A DNA stretch of 51,009 nucleotides, taken from NCBI RefSeq assembly GCF_002368075.1, contig NZ_AP018314.1, forward strand, positions 454,852 to 505,860, given 5' to 3'. The stretch is from Sphaerospermopsis kisseleviana NIES-73. GTDB taxonomy: Bacteria; Cyanobacteriota; Cyanobacteriia; Cyanobacteriales; Nostocaceae. The notes beneath the pieces are model-generated. The model saw only the letters and a program-made list of their open reading frames with translations, had not been told where the DNA came from and did not search any database. A program made the translations under genes and the position numbers. Positions 1 to 8,461 of this stretch are shown piece by piece. Each line of letters begins with the position of its first letter. Position 1 is the first letter of the stretch.

Positions 1-52
1 CACCAGTCACCAGTCACCAGTCACCAGTCACCAGTCACCAGTCACCAGTCAC
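1..52. repeat. heptanucleotide tandem repeat (CACCAGT)
   Basis: About seven perfect head-to-tail copies of a 7-bp unit, a typical short tandemly repeated repetitive (STRR) tract of heterocystous cyanobacteria. It runs into the 3' end of the uracil-DNA glycosylase gene, whose last codons (VTGDW and the stop) are made of repeat units, so tract length can change the C-terminus of that protein. Confidence 0.9.
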
Positions 53-715
53 CTCATCATATTTAGCTTTAACAGCTTGTATATCTTGCCACATTAACCA
101 TTTTGGTGAGCCTTTTTCCCTGGAAGAATTACGTAACAAATAGGAAGGGTGAAAAATAGGCATACATAAACGCCCTTCCCAGTCTATCCACTGTCCGCGA
201 ATTTTCGTAATTCCTTGTTTATTACCTGTAATTCCTTTAACAGCAGTAGCACCTGTTAATAAAATGATTTTTGGATCAACTAAGCGAATTTGTTCTAATA
301 AATAAGGTTTACAAGCGGCCATTTCTTCCGGGGTGGGAACTCGGTTTTCCGGTGGACGGCATTTTACTATATTACAGATGTATACATCATGCTCCGTACT
401 CAAATTTACAGATGCCAAAATTTTATCTAACAATTGCCCAGACTTACCCACAAATGGTAAACCAGTTTCATCTTCATTTTGTCCTGGACCTTCCCCAATA
501 ATCATGATTTTAGCTTGGGGGTTTCCCCTTCCCACTACAGCATGAGTGCGATTTTCACCCAACTCACAACGATGGCAATTTTGACAATGTGGTGTTAATT
601 CCGTCAAACTTGTATAAGTTCCTGACGGAATGGGAATTTTTGCATCTGTAGGAATCAAGTCTTTTTGATTAAAGTTTGATTCGTTAAAAAGGCTAAGTTG
701 GGTATCGCTGTTCAT
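35..715 (-). CDS. uracil-DNA glycosylase, family 4
   Basis: Base-excision repair enzyme that removes uracil from DNA; family 4 UDGs carry a 4Fe-4S cluster. Visible features: N-terminal Cys pair in HCQNCHRCELGENRT, the catalytic-pocket motif GEGPGQNEDETGLPFVGKSG, and the second motif HPSYLLRN near the C-terminus. I placed the start at the ATG at 715 (MNSDTQLSLF), because the open frame continues upstream to 928 only through a repetitive element with a low-complexity Cys/Arg-rich translation unlike any UDG. The predicted product is 226 aa, normal for the family. The last residues are encoded by the heptamer repeat at the window start. Transcribed in the same direction as gatA, about 270 bp downstream of it. 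Confidence 0.9.
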   Translation of the reverse strand: MNSDTQLSLFNESNFNQKDLIPTDAKIPIPSGTYTSLTELTPHCQNCHRCELGENRTHAVVGRGNPQAKIMIIGEGPGQNEDETGLPFVGKSGQLLDKILASVNLSTEHDVYICNIVKCRPPENRVPTPEEMAACKPYLLEQIRLVDPKIILLTGATAVKGITGNKQGITKIRGQWIDWEGRLCMPIFHPSYLLRNSSREKGSPKWLMWQDIQAVKAKYDEVTGDW

Positions 716-744
716 GAAAATTGGGGCTTTGGGTGGGCTATTTC

Positions 745-955
745 TAAGAGGTTGTCTTAAAAGTTTTCGGCGAATATAATAGAGCCTCCGGCACGCCTGA
801 CGGCGAACGCTACTACACAAGCAAAGTCCACCTGCGTGGACTAACGAAAAATTAAGGATTTGAAACCTGCGTAGGCAGGTTTTGTCTGTGTAGATGTGAT
901 TTCTAATCGCCCAAGTTAGACTTTTCAAACATCCTCTTAGAAAATTTGGGGATCT
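745..955. repeat. interspersed repeat element between UDG and gatA
   Basis: Region rich in short palindromes (for example cacctgcgtgga, and cctgcgtaggcagg) and in the gcctccggcacgc / gcgaacgctac words that recur elsewhere in the window (32460-32485, 12640-12760). It looks like a degenerate cyanobacterial interspersed repeat. It creates a spurious 71-codon in-frame extension of the UDG gene. Confidence 0.5.
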
Positions 956-981
956 TGTTGTTCATAAATCATTTAGGATTG

Positions 982-2436
982 CTATATTTTCGCTGTTTGC
1001 AAATGCCAATCTGTTGATTGTTCGTAAGCATAAGCTGCTTGGAAAAGTTGATCTTCTCTTAATACTTTACCAATTAATTGTAATCCAATTGGCAAACCTT
1101 TGCTGTCAAAACCACAAGGTACACTAATTCCAGGTAAACCGGCAAGGTTCACAGGAATTGTCATTAAATCATTCAAGTACATACTTAAAGGATCGGTGAT
1201 TTTTTCCCCGGCTTTAAATGCTGTGGTGGGTGCGGTGGGAGTGACTAAAACATCAACTTGAGCAAAGGCATTTTCAAAGTCTTCTTTGATTAATGTGCGG
1301 ACTTTTTGCGCTTTTAAATAATAAGCGGCATAATAACCGGCACTGAGGGCATAAGTACCAATCATAATCCGGCGTTTGACTTCTGTACCAAATCCCATTG
1401 CACGGGTGCGGGTGTACATTGATAATAAGTTATCTGCATCTTCCACACGTGCGCCGTATTTTACACCATCATAACGGGCAAGGTTGGCTGATGCTTCTGA
1501 TGGGGCAATAATGTAATAACTAGGAACACCATAACGGAAACGAGGACAGGAAATTTGTTGAACTTCCGCGCCTAAACTTTCTAGTTGGGCGATCGCTTTA
1601 TTTACTGCTGCTTCAACTTCTGGATCTAAACCTTCACCAAAGGTTTCTTTAATCACGCCAATCTTTAATTTTTTCCCTTTTAAATCTGGTGTTAAATTGG
1701 CAGTGTAATCAGGAATTTCGACTTTTAAACTGGTGGAGTCTTGGGGATCGTAACCTGCGATCGCGTTTAATAAAATCGCTGCATCTTCCACACTTCTACC
1801 AAATGGTCCAATTTGATCCAAGGATGAAGCATAAGCTACCAACCCATAACGGGAAACTAACCCATAAGTCGGTTTCATCCCCACCACACCGCAAAAAGAA
1901 GCCGGTTGACGAATAGAACCCCCAGTGTCAGAACCAAGAGAAACCACACATTCTTCCGCAGCAACCGCAGCAGCAGAACCACCGGAAGAACCACCGGGAA
2001 CTCTGGCAATATCCCAAGGGTTAGCGGTAGTTTGATAAGCGGAGTTTTCTGTGGAACTACCCATAGCAAACTCATCTAAGTTGGTTTTACCAACCATTAC
2101 CGCCCCAGCATCAGCGAGTTTTTGGGTGACAGTAGACTCATAAGGTGGGATAAAATTTTCCAGAATTTTAGAAGCGCAGGTGGTGCGAATGCCCTTGGTA
2201 CACATATTATCTTTAATACCGATGGGAATCCCTGCTAAGATACCGATTTCTTCCCCAGCAGCGATTTTTGCATCCACAGCGCGAGCTTGTTCTAGTGCCT
2301 GTTGTGCAGTGACAGCCAAGAAACTGTGCAGTTTTGGTTCTAGTGCTTCAATGCGGTTTAAGGATTCTTGGGTGATTTCAACGGCTGAACGTTCTTTTTT
2401 TACTAGCTGTTTGTGCAACTCGTTAATGGATGCCAT
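982..2436 (-). CDS. gatA: Asp-tRNA(Asn)/Glu-tRNA(Gln) amidotransferase subunit A
   Basis: GatA is the amidase subunit of GatCAB, which converts Glu-tRNA(Gln) to Gln-tRNA(Gln) by releasing ammonia from glutamine. The 484-aa product has normal full length. The amidase signature is intact: catalytic Lys75 in PIGIKDN, cis-Ser150 in [11 protein letters not shown] and nucleophile Ser174 in [10 protein letters not shown]; the 75- and 24-residue spacings are those of known GatA enzymes. The start ATG at 2436 gives the usual N-terminus ([11 protein letters not shown]). It is not next to gatB or gatC, as is usual in cyanobacteria. Confidence 0.97.
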   Translation of the reverse strand: MASINELHKQLVKKERSAVEITQESLNRIEALEPKLHSFLAVTAQQALEQARAVDAKIAAGEEIGILAGIPIGIKDNMCTKGIRTTCASKILENFIPPYESTVTQKLADAGAVMVGKTNLDEFAMGSSTENSAYQTTANPWDIARVPGGSSGGSAAAVAAEECVVSLGSDTGGSIRQPASFCGVVGMKPTYGLVSRYGLVAYASSLDQIGPFGRSVEDAAILLNAIAGYDPQDSTSLKVEIPDYTANLTPDLKGKKLKIGVIKETFGEGLDPEVEAAVNKAIAQLESLGAEVQQISCPRFRYGVPSYYIIAPSEASANLARYDGVKYGARVEDADNLLSMYTRTRAMGFGTEVKRRIMIGTYALSAGYYAAYYLKAQKVRTLIKEDFENAFAQVDVLVTPTAPTTAFKAGEKITDPLSMYLNDLMTIPVNLAGLPGISVPCGFDSKGLPIGLQLIGKVLREDQLFQAAYAYEQSTDWHLQTAKI

Positions 2437-2667
2437 AAATAATTTTTCTCTTTATCATTCAAGTCATTGATTTTAGCATTTACAGGTGTGAGGGTGGTGT
2501 TTTGTTGGTTGGTAGGGTTTATGGCACGCAGAGGCGCGGAGGCGCGGAGAGGGGTTTGAGAGGGGTGGATAATGTTAAATTATACTGATGTTAGGCAAAA
2601 GACAAGATATGCTGTGAGATAAGCTTAATCAATCAGGACTTACGCAAAAGCCCGTCAAAAAGGGCAG
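2437..2667. other. non-coding stretch with GC-rich repeat
   Basis: Upstream region of gatA. It holds a GC-rich tandem tract around 2521-2562 (gcagaggcgcggaggcgcgg type) that belongs to the same 'cgcagag' family found at 22730-22825 and 39045-39080. At 2636-2650 is the word ggacttacgcaaaa, identical to one end of the MITE at 35792-35885, here as a solo end directly before the PIN remnant. No gene recognised. Confidence 0.5.
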
Positions 2668-2817
2668 CCGACAGCAGAAGACAAAACAATTGATGGTGAT
2701 ATAATTTTGGTAGCGCAGGCAATAACTTTAGGAGTTCCAGATGTTGTGATTGCCACCACTAATATTGGTCATTTATCGCGGTTTATTAAAGCTGAACAGT
2801 GGCAAAATATTTCTTAA
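2668..2817 (+). pseudogene. C-terminal remnant of a PIN-domain (VapC-like) protein
   Basis: A 49-codon open stretch with no start codon and a TAA stop at 2815. It encodes the end of a PIN-domain nuclease: a DGDIILVAQAITLG segment followed by VVIATTNIGHLSRF, where the Asp and the TTN/H pattern match the C-terminal acidic site and last strand of cyanobacterial PIN proteins. The 5' part of the gene is absent; the break coincides with a solo MITE end (2636-2650), suggesting insertion and deletion. It is probably the leftover of a toxin-antitoxin pair, and precedes the AIPR defence gene. Confidence 0.6.
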
Positions 2818-2914
2818 AATAGTGAGATTGCTCATCTTTCCACTTGAGTTAAATAAAGCAACCTATCGGGGGAAAGCGATCGCCTGAATTAATTTACTGT
2901 AGTCCCTAAAAATT

Positions 2915-4597
2915 ATGAATATAAATGCTTCTATTATTGATCAACGTTTGAATTCATTGATTGATACCATTCGACGACAAGCTGCTGAAGAATTACGTAT
3001 TAATGATCCTGGCAAACTTAAATCTTTGGCATTTGTATATTTTTGTGTGCAAACTATTCTCGATTTAGATGATTCTCATACCTTTGATTGTTTAATGGAA
3101 GGCGGTGGAGATTTTGGTGTAGATGCCATGCACATTTCTGAAGAACATGATGGAGAGTTTACGGTTAGTTTATTTCAAGCAAAGTACAAAAATGATTTAC
3201 AAGGAAACGCGAATTTTCCTGAAAATGGAATCAATGCTCTGATCAATGCAATTCGATTTCTGTTTGATCCTGGTGCAAAATTAGAACATATTAATCAACG
3301 CTTACTTACCAAGGTAGAAGAAGCCCGTAGCTTAATTAGAGATGGATATATTCCCCAAGTTCGAGCATTAGCTTGTAATAATGGCATAAAATGGAATCAA
3401 TCTTCTCAAGAAGCTATTGATCGTGCAGGATTTGGTGATCAAGTAACTTGGGAACACGTTAATCATGAACGGTTAATAAAAATTTTACAAGCTTCTCGAC
3501 CAGTCAAAGACACTTTGCAACTCAGTGGTAAAGCTGTGGTTGAGGATATGAATTTTAGTCGGGTGCTTGTGGGAAGAATTTCCGTAACTGAAGTTGCCGC
3601 ACTCATCGAAAGGCACGGAGAAAGGTTATTAGAACGTAATATTCGCCGTTACTTAGGGCTGCAAGGCAACCGCGTTAATGAAGGTATTCGGGATACTTTA
3701 AATAGCGATGAAAGGAATAATTTCTATTTTTATAATAATGGTATCACTTTAACTTGTGACAAATTTTCCTACAATTCGCTGCAAAATAGTGATCATCAGG
3801 TACAAGTTGAAAACCTACAAATTATTAATGGTGGTCAAACCTGCATGACAATTTTTAAAACTCTTCAGCAGCCAGAACTACTACAGCAAAATAACCAAGC
3901 ATATCTTTTGCTAAGGCTTTATCAATTACCCAGTGATAATGACGATCTAGTGCAAAAAATTACTTATGCTACCAATAGTCAGAACCCTGTGGATCTAAAG
4001 GATCTCCGAGCTAATGATCATCTACAGCAAAGACTGGAAATGGATATTAAACAACTGGGATTTAACTATCGCCGCAAACGCTCTGATACCAGTGCCAGAT
4101 CCACTACAGATATTACTTCGGGGGTAGCAGCTGAGGCAATACTGGCGGTTTGGCGACAAAAGCCCCATCAAGCTAAGTTTTTCACTCGTGAACATTTTGG
4201 TAAACTATACGATGCCATTTTTACTGAAAAGCTTAATGGCTCACAAGTTGTAATTGCTGTACAGTTGTATAGAATTGCTGAAAACCGACGCAAACGACCA
4301 AACCCAAATGATCCTCCTTGTGTTCGTTATGCTTCATGCTTTATTGCCATGCAAATGGGGCGAAGGCTTCTCCATGAAATGAATCTTCAAATAGAGCAAA
4401 TTAACCACCGCAATTTTCATGATGCTAATTTGTTGATCGATCAAAAGGGAGAGGATTATTTTAATGATTCAGTACGAGATATTCAACAAGCACTACAAAA
4501 ACTTTATGGCAGTCAGGATATTTCTTTACAACAACTTTCGGCTACATTCCGACGTGGGGATTTAATTGAGAAACTTCAACAAATAGAAATCTCTTAA
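2915..4597 (+). CDS. AIPR-family abortive infection protein
   Basis: AIPR (abortive infection phage resistance) family, implicated in phage defence. The 560-aa product has a probable PD-(D/E)xK nuclease-like segment near the N-terminus: GGGDFGVDAMHI (residues 63-73) then FQAKYK (87-92), the D...QxK pattern of Mrr-like folds. The AIPR core follows: RNIRRYLG (241-248), FYFYNNGITLTC (270-281) and LQIINGGQTC (301-310), the best conserved motifs of the family. The ATG at 2915 is the first in the frame. The neighbours are a PIN-toxin remnant upstream and a convergent Uma2 gene overlapping by 4 bp, so it sits in a small accessory patch between housekeeping genes. The family call is strong; the phage-exclusion role here is inferred. 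Confidence 0.88.
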   Translation: MNINASIIDQRLNSLIDTIRRQAAEELRINDPGKLKSLAFVYFCVQTILDLDDSHTFDCLMEGGGDFGVDAMHISEEHDGEFTVSLFQAKYKNDLQGNANFPENGINALINAIRFLFDPGAKLEHINQRLLTKVEEARSLIRDGYIPQVRALACNNGIKWNQSSQEAIDRAGFGDQVTWEHVNHERLIKILQASRPVKDTLQLSGKAVVEDMNFSRVLVGRISVTEVAALIERHGERLLERNIRRYLGLQGNRVNEGIRDTLNSDERNNFYFYNNGITLTCDKFSYNSLQNSDHQVQVENLQIINGGQTCMTIFKTLQQPELLQQNNQAYLLLRLYQLPSDNDDLVQKITYATNSQNPVDLKDLRANDHLQQRLEMDIKQLGFNYRRKRSDTSARSTTDITSGVAAEAILAVWRQKPHQAKFFTREHFGKLYDAIFTEKLNGSQVVIAVQLYRIAENRRKRPNPNDPPCVRYASCFIAMQMGRRLLHEMNLQIEQINHRNFHDANLLIDQKGEDYFNDSVRDIQQALQKLYGSQDISLQQLSATFRRGDLIEKLQQIEIS

Positions 4598-5241
4598 CTT
4601 AGGGTTGTTTGAGAAATACCCTCATTTAAAGTCTTCAAAACCTGCTGCATATCTCCACCTAACAAAGCCGGAACATTCAACCATAAACCCGGAAATTCTA
4701 CACTTTTAATAATTCCCTCTGCATCCGGTTTCATTTCTATATATTTACTATCTTCCAACACAAACCAATCCATTTCTTGATCAAAAGTTCGCCAAACTAT
4801 ATACTCTTTTACACCATTCCGTTGATAAACTCGTTTCTTATCATGGAGATCATAGGAAACGGTACTGGCGGCAATTTCTACTATTAGTTCTGGCGCACCG
4901 GCAATATAACCATCATCATCAATTATGGTATTCCCATCTACTCTAAATAACACTACATCTGGTTGAGGTTCGTTGTCATTATCAAGGCGGACAGTGGGTT
5001 CAACACCCAACTCTATCCCACCAACAGCAGTTTTGTAAGTCCATAACCAACCTATCAAGTCGCCATGTGGTTTAGCATGGGGTGTAAAGCGTAAAGGAGA
5101 AGCCACGTATACAATACCTTCTATTAATTCAGCTTTTTTGACATCGGGTGTCGCAGTATAACGACGTTCAAACTCTGCACGATCCAGGCGATCGCCATTT
5201 TCCAACAATGGTAAATTCGGGGGAGATTTAGCAATAGTCAT
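4594..5241 (-). CDS. Uma2-family (DUF820) putative endonuclease
   Basis: A 215-aa member of the Uma2/DUF820 family, a restriction-endonuclease-like fold very abundant in cyanobacteria, often in many copies and of unclear role. Diagnostic motifs: EPQPDVVLF (acidic metal ligand), APELIVEIAAST (second acid) and YDLHDKKRVYQRNGVKEYIVW (Lys and the GVKEYWV-like block). The start at 5241 gives MTIAKSPPNLPL with the usual length. The 3' end overlaps the AIPR stop by 4 bp in a tail-to-tail arrangement, so the two genes are not co-transcribed. Confidence 0.88.
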   Translation of the reverse strand: MTIAKSPPNLPLLENGDRLDRAEFERRYTATPDVKKAELIEGIVYVASPLRFTPHAKPHGDLIGWLWTYKTAVGGIELGVEPTVRLDNDNEPQPDVVLFRVDGNTIIDDDGYIAGAPELIVEIAASTVSYDLHDKKRVYQRNGVKEYIVWRTFDQEMDWFVLEDSKYIEMKPDAEGIIKSVEFPGLWLNVPALLGGDMQQVLKTLNEGISQTTLS

Positions 5242-5360
5242 GGTGTTGAAAAACTCTTCTAACCTACACTATAACAATCTTCAATCATTCATCAGAAAAG
5301 TCTGCTTTTAGTTCTAGCTTGATCATGCCATAATAGAACAAATTATCACAGCTAAGTAAT

Positions 5361-6716
5361 ATGGTTAAAGTAGTTTCCCGTCAATACGTAGGTGAAGCCA
5401 ATGTTTATGATATTGGTGTTGAGAAAGATCATAATTTCGCCATTAAAAATGGTTTCATTGCCTCTAATTGTTTCAACAAATCCCACTCTACAGCTTACGG
5501 TTATGTCACTTATCAAACAGCATATTTAAAAGCTAATTATCCATTAGAATATATGGCAGCACTGTTAACCGCTAACAGTGGTGATACAGATAAAGTGCAG
5601 AAATATCTGAACAACTGCACAACTATGGGAATTGAAATTGATCCGCCGGATATTAATCGCTCAGGTTTGGATTTTACCCCCGCAGATAATAAGATTTTAT
5701 TTGGATTTTCGGCAGTGCGAAATGTGGGACAAAATGCGATCGCCTGTATTTTAGAAGCAAGAACCGAAGGAGGAGTATTTAAATCTCTGGCTGATTTTTG
5801 CGATCGCATTGATTTACGTGCTGTTAACCGCCGTACTTTAGAATCATTGATTCAATGTGGAGCTTTTGACAAAATAGAACCTAACCGCCATCAATTGATT
5901 AAAGATTTAGAATTAGTCTATGAATGGGCGCAATCCCGTGCTAAAGATAGAGCCATTGGCCAAGGAAATCTCTTTGATTTGATGGGGGGAGGATTTGGTA
6001 ATAATGGTAATCCAACAACAACTAACAATGGTTTTGAATCTGCACCTAAAGCTGAAACAGTTTTAGATTATCCCCCACAGGAAAAGTTACGGATGGAAAA
6101 AGAATTATTAGGTTTTTATGTATCCGCCCATCCTCTGAAACATATTAAACAATCATCTTCTTTGCTCTCACCAATTAATTTGGCACAGTTGGGAGAACAA
6201 AAAGATAAAACATTGATTTGTGCAGTTGTTATGCTCAATCACGTGAAAAAAGTGATGACTAAAAAAGGTGAGCAAATGGCAATTTTACAAATAGAAGATT
6301 TAACAACAGCATCAGAAGCAGTGGTTTTTCCTAAAATTTATGAACGAGTTAATTCACTATTGGAAATAGATACCAGATTAATCATTTGGGGAAAAGTAGA
6401 CAAACGAGATGAACAAACTCAATTTATTGTTGAAGATGCCGAACAAGTTGAAAAAGTGCAGATGGTAGTAGTGGAATTAAATCCACAGGAAGCTGCTGAT
6501 ATTGAAGTCAAGCGTCATCTAAGTTCAATTTTAACAGAACAATCAGGTGACAATAATCAAGCAAAAGTTCCTGTAATTGGTATTATTCAGGCAGGAAATT
6601 CTCGTCAACTGGTGCGTTTTGGTAAGAAATATTGGGTACAAGATTCTTTCTTAACTATGCAATCTTTAAGAAATGCTCACTTCTCTGCTCATGTTAAACA
6701 ATTGACGGATACTTAG
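5361..6716 (+). CDS. dnaE: DNA polymerase III alpha, C-terminal half with split C-intein
   Basis: C-terminal half of the replicative polymerase, made as a separate precursor and joined to the N-half by protein trans-splicing, a hallmark of cyanobacterial split dnaE. Residues 1-36 are the C-intein: YVGEANVYDIGVEKDHNF then AIKNGFIASN, ending in the catalytic Asn36; the extein starts at Cys37 (CFNKSHSTAYGYVTYQTAYLK), the required +1 nucleophile. The rest is the C-terminal part of alpha: finger/HhH region (ADFCDRIDLRAVNRRTLESLIQCGAF) and an OB-fold near residues 275-370. The product is 451 aa. The gene stands alone here; the N-half with the N-intein must lie elsewhere. A strong hairpin overlaps its stop codon. 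Confidence 0.97.
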   Translation: MVKVVSRQYVGEANVYDIGVEKDHNFAIKNGFIASNCFNKSHSTAYGYVTYQTAYLKANYPLEYMAALLTANSGDTDKVQKYLNNCTTMGIEIDPPDINRSGLDFTPADNKILFGFSAVRNVGQNAIACILEARTEGGVFKSLADFCDRIDLRAVNRRTLESLIQCGAFDKIEPNRHQLIKDLELVYEWAQSRAKDRAIGQGNLFDLMGGGFGNNGNPTTTNNGFESAPKAETVLDYPPQEKLRMEKELLGFYVSAHPLKHIKQSSSLLSPINLAQLGEQKDKTLICAVVMLNHVKKVMTKKGEQMAILQIEDLTTASEAVVFPKIYERVNSLLEIDTRLIIWGKVDKRDEQTQFIVEDAEQVEKVQMVVVELNPQEAADIEVKRHLSSILTEQSGDNNQAKVPVIGIIQAGNSRQLVRFGKKYWVQDSFLTMQSLRNAHFSAHVKQLTDT

Positions 6717-6757
6717 TAAGTATTCAGCTATCAGTAATCAGTTAGCTGAATACTTAC
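6716..6757 (+). terminator. strong hairpin at the end of dnaE-C
   Basis: A perfect 14-bp inverted repeat: gtaagtattcagct at 6716-6729 and agctgaatacttac at 6744-6757, with a 14-nt loop. It begins at the last base of the dnaE-C stop codon. There is no long T-run after it, so it may stop transcription weakly or act as an mRNA 3' end. The arm sequence (attcagctatcagc / gctgaatacttac) also appears as single arms at 29223-29256 and 46370-46400, so it is a repeat family used as a hairpin. Confidence 0.5.
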
Positions 6758-6871
6758 GTTTTGCTGATAGCTACAACTTATCTAATTTGTGATAACATTT
6801 CCAGTCAGAGACTGGCAACGAGATAAATGAGATTTGAGAAAAAATCAATGTCAAAATGAGGTAAATTAAAA

Positions 6872-7216
6872 ATGTTAAAAACAATACTGTTGCTTTTCAT
6901 TGGTTTTTTGCCGTCTCTATGGTCCTTGTGGGTACTTCGCAAAAACCAGCAACGGACAAGCGCACGGAGGAGACAAGTAACTCTTAACTATTCCCAGATA
7001 GAATCATATATAAGACCAGTTCCAGACGATTGCGCTGAACATATCGACGAAGGCGATCGCTATTATTTAGAAGGTGTAGGCTATTTAATAGGTGATATTA
7101 GTTGTAAATTTAATGCTCGATCTGGTTACGTCCGTTGTGCTGTCAACCCTAGTGGACCTTGTCAAAACTGCCGTCACTATGAACCTAGAGAGTTAACCAG
7201 TAGCAAGCAAATTTAA
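6872..7216 (+). CDS. DUF6464-like membrane-anchored Cys-rich protein
   Basis: A 114-aa conserved cyanobacterial hypothetical resembling the DUF6464 group. Residues 3-22 form one hydrophobic helix (ILLLFIGFLPSLWSLWVL), followed by Arg-rich residues (RTSARRRQ), so it is probably anchored N-out/C-in. The soluble part has five cysteines (54, 78, 89, 97, 100), including the block ISCKFNARSGYVRCAVNP then CQNCRHYE, suggesting a metal site. GAGG upstream of the ATG at 6872 supports the start. Function unknown. Confidence 0.75.
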   Translation: MLKTILLLFIGFLPSLWSLWVLRKNQQRTSARRRQVTLNYSQIESYIRPVPDDCAEHIDEGDRYYLEGVGYLIGDISCKFNARSGYVRCAVNPSGPCQNCRHYEPRELTSSKQI

Positions 7217-7290
7217 CTATACAACAATATAATATAAAATTACTGCATTCTCAATATGAAAAAAAGAATCATTTTACAGGGATATTTTTC

Positions 7291-7767
7291 ATGACAATCT
7301 ACTTTTATCATACTCGTGAACAATATGGTTGTTTTTCTAACTTTTCACCACATGGATTTGCATTAGATAATTTATATTGGTTTACAAGTGAACATTACTT
7401 TCAAGCACAAAAGTTTATTGGTACAACACATTTAGAAAAAATTCGTCTTGTTAAAACACCCAAAGAAGCTGCAAAAATGGGTAGGCAAAGAAGTCGTCCC
7501 TTACGTTCAGATTGGGAAGACGTAAAAGATGATATTATGCGAAAAGCGGTGTTATGTAAGTTTTCTACCCATGCAGATATTAGGGAGATTTTGTTGTCCA
7601 CAGGTAATGAGGAAATAGTAGAAAACTCACCGATAGATTATTATTGGGGTTGTGGATCTGATGGTAGTGGTAAAAATATGCTGGGCCAAATCTTAATGGA
7701 AGTAAGGGAAATAATATTAATTAGCAAGAGCAGAGGTCAGCAGTCAGGAGTAAAATCCTCTTGTTAA
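7291..7767 (+). CDS. NADAR family protein (YbiA-like)
   Basis: NADAR superfamily. Relatives include YbiA/RibX-type N-glycosidases that act on early riboflavin-pathway intermediates and enzymes that remove ADP-ribose from nucleobases. The family pattern is visible: FYHTREQYGCFSNFSPHGF at the N-terminus (FSNF block), WFTSEHYFQAQKF (SEHYxQAxKF with the catalytic-region Glu), and YYWGCGSDGSGKNMLGQILM (the WGxGxDGxGxNxLGxxLM block). The product is 158 aa. The last ~15 residues (SKSRGQQSGVKSSC) come from a low-complexity repeat and are probably not functional. AGGG lies before the ATG at 7291. The substrate cannot be read from sequence. Confidence 0.88.
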   Translation: MTIYFYHTREQYGCFSNFSPHGFALDNLYWFTSEHYFQAQKFIGTTHLEKIRLVKTPKEAAKMGRQRSRPLRSDWEDVKDDIMRKAVLCKFSTHADIREILLSTGNEEIVENSPIDYYWGCGSDGSGKNMLGQILMEVREIILISKSRGQQSGVKSSC

Positions 7768-8110
7768 ATCGCTTTTTACTTTGCTTTTTACTTCATTTAC
7801 CAGCAATACGCTGTTGTAAATACTCAGACTAGAAACATTGCTTAATTTCAAGTATAATCTTCTTAATTATTAGCAAATTTCATGTTTTTTTTACCTAGCT
7901 AATGTATACAATAGATATTGTAGATGTTTTATTCATAATTTACAACAGTTAAGGTAAATGTCCGTAGATGAGGAGTGAAATCACTATAGCAGTCCTAAAT
8001 ATTATGTGAGAAAATCTATTACCTATTGTCCGTTACCTGCATCGAAAAATAAGTATGGCTAGACCATGCAAAATATTACAAATGAAACACAAATGAAAGA
8101 GGATTGCGAT
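7768..8110. other. non-coding stretch with an 11-bp inverted repeat
   Basis: No gene recognised. It starts with low-complexity repeat DNA. A perfect 11-bp inverted pair, ctgttgtaaat at 7811-7821 and atttacaacag at 7938-7948, could bound a ~138-bp MITE-like element. Around 7984-8000 the word tagcagtcctaaat resembles tagcaatcctaaat at 41491, a minor dispersed repeat. Confidence 0.4.
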
Positions 8111-8413
8111 ATGACTACATTACAAAAAACAAAGAAATATTACAAATGGTCTTGGGATGTATCACTTGGGGGTGAATATGATTCTTGGGGTCGTAGTACG
8201 TACTTTATGGAAATTGATAGTGATTTATATGCCCGTAGACAAATAGAAGTTTATGAAAATGGCAATGTATTATTCTATGATAAAAGCCATTCATCCGATG
8301 ATTATGGAATGCTATGCGATAAAAAATTAGATGATAAGGATATTGAGGAATTTGAAATTTCCGAGGCAGAATTTGAACAAATATGGCAAAGTAAAACCCC
8401 TATTAATAAATAG
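8111..8413 (+). CDS. DUF6881-like small acidic protein
   Basis: A conserved hypothetical resembling DUF6881 proteins: YYKWSWDVSLGGEYDSWG, then a YARRQIEVYENGNVLFYD strand block and a C-terminal acidic helix (DIEEFEISEAEFEQIW). I chose the ATG at 8111 because gagg lies 8 nt upstream (8099-8102) and the conserved region starts just after; an in-frame ATG at 8066 would add 15 residues without an obvious ribosome site. The predicted product is 100 aa. Related proteins are sometimes immunity-like or orphan; function unknown. Confidence 0.65.
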   Translation: MTTLQKTKKYYKWSWDVSLGGEYDSWGRSTYFMEIDSDLYARRQIEVYENGNVLFYDKSHSSDDYGMLCDKKLDDKDIEEFEISEAEFEQIWQSKTPINK

Positions 8414-8461
8414 GAGTTAGGAGTTAAGAGAATTACCTGTATTAAAAATCTCAAAAATTCA

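Noticed and set aside
716-928. 71-codon in-frame N-terminal extension of the uracil-DNA glycosylase
   Set aside because: It is translated repeat DNA (Cys/Arg-rich, palindrome-derived) with no UDG similarity; the ATG at 715 gives the normal family length.
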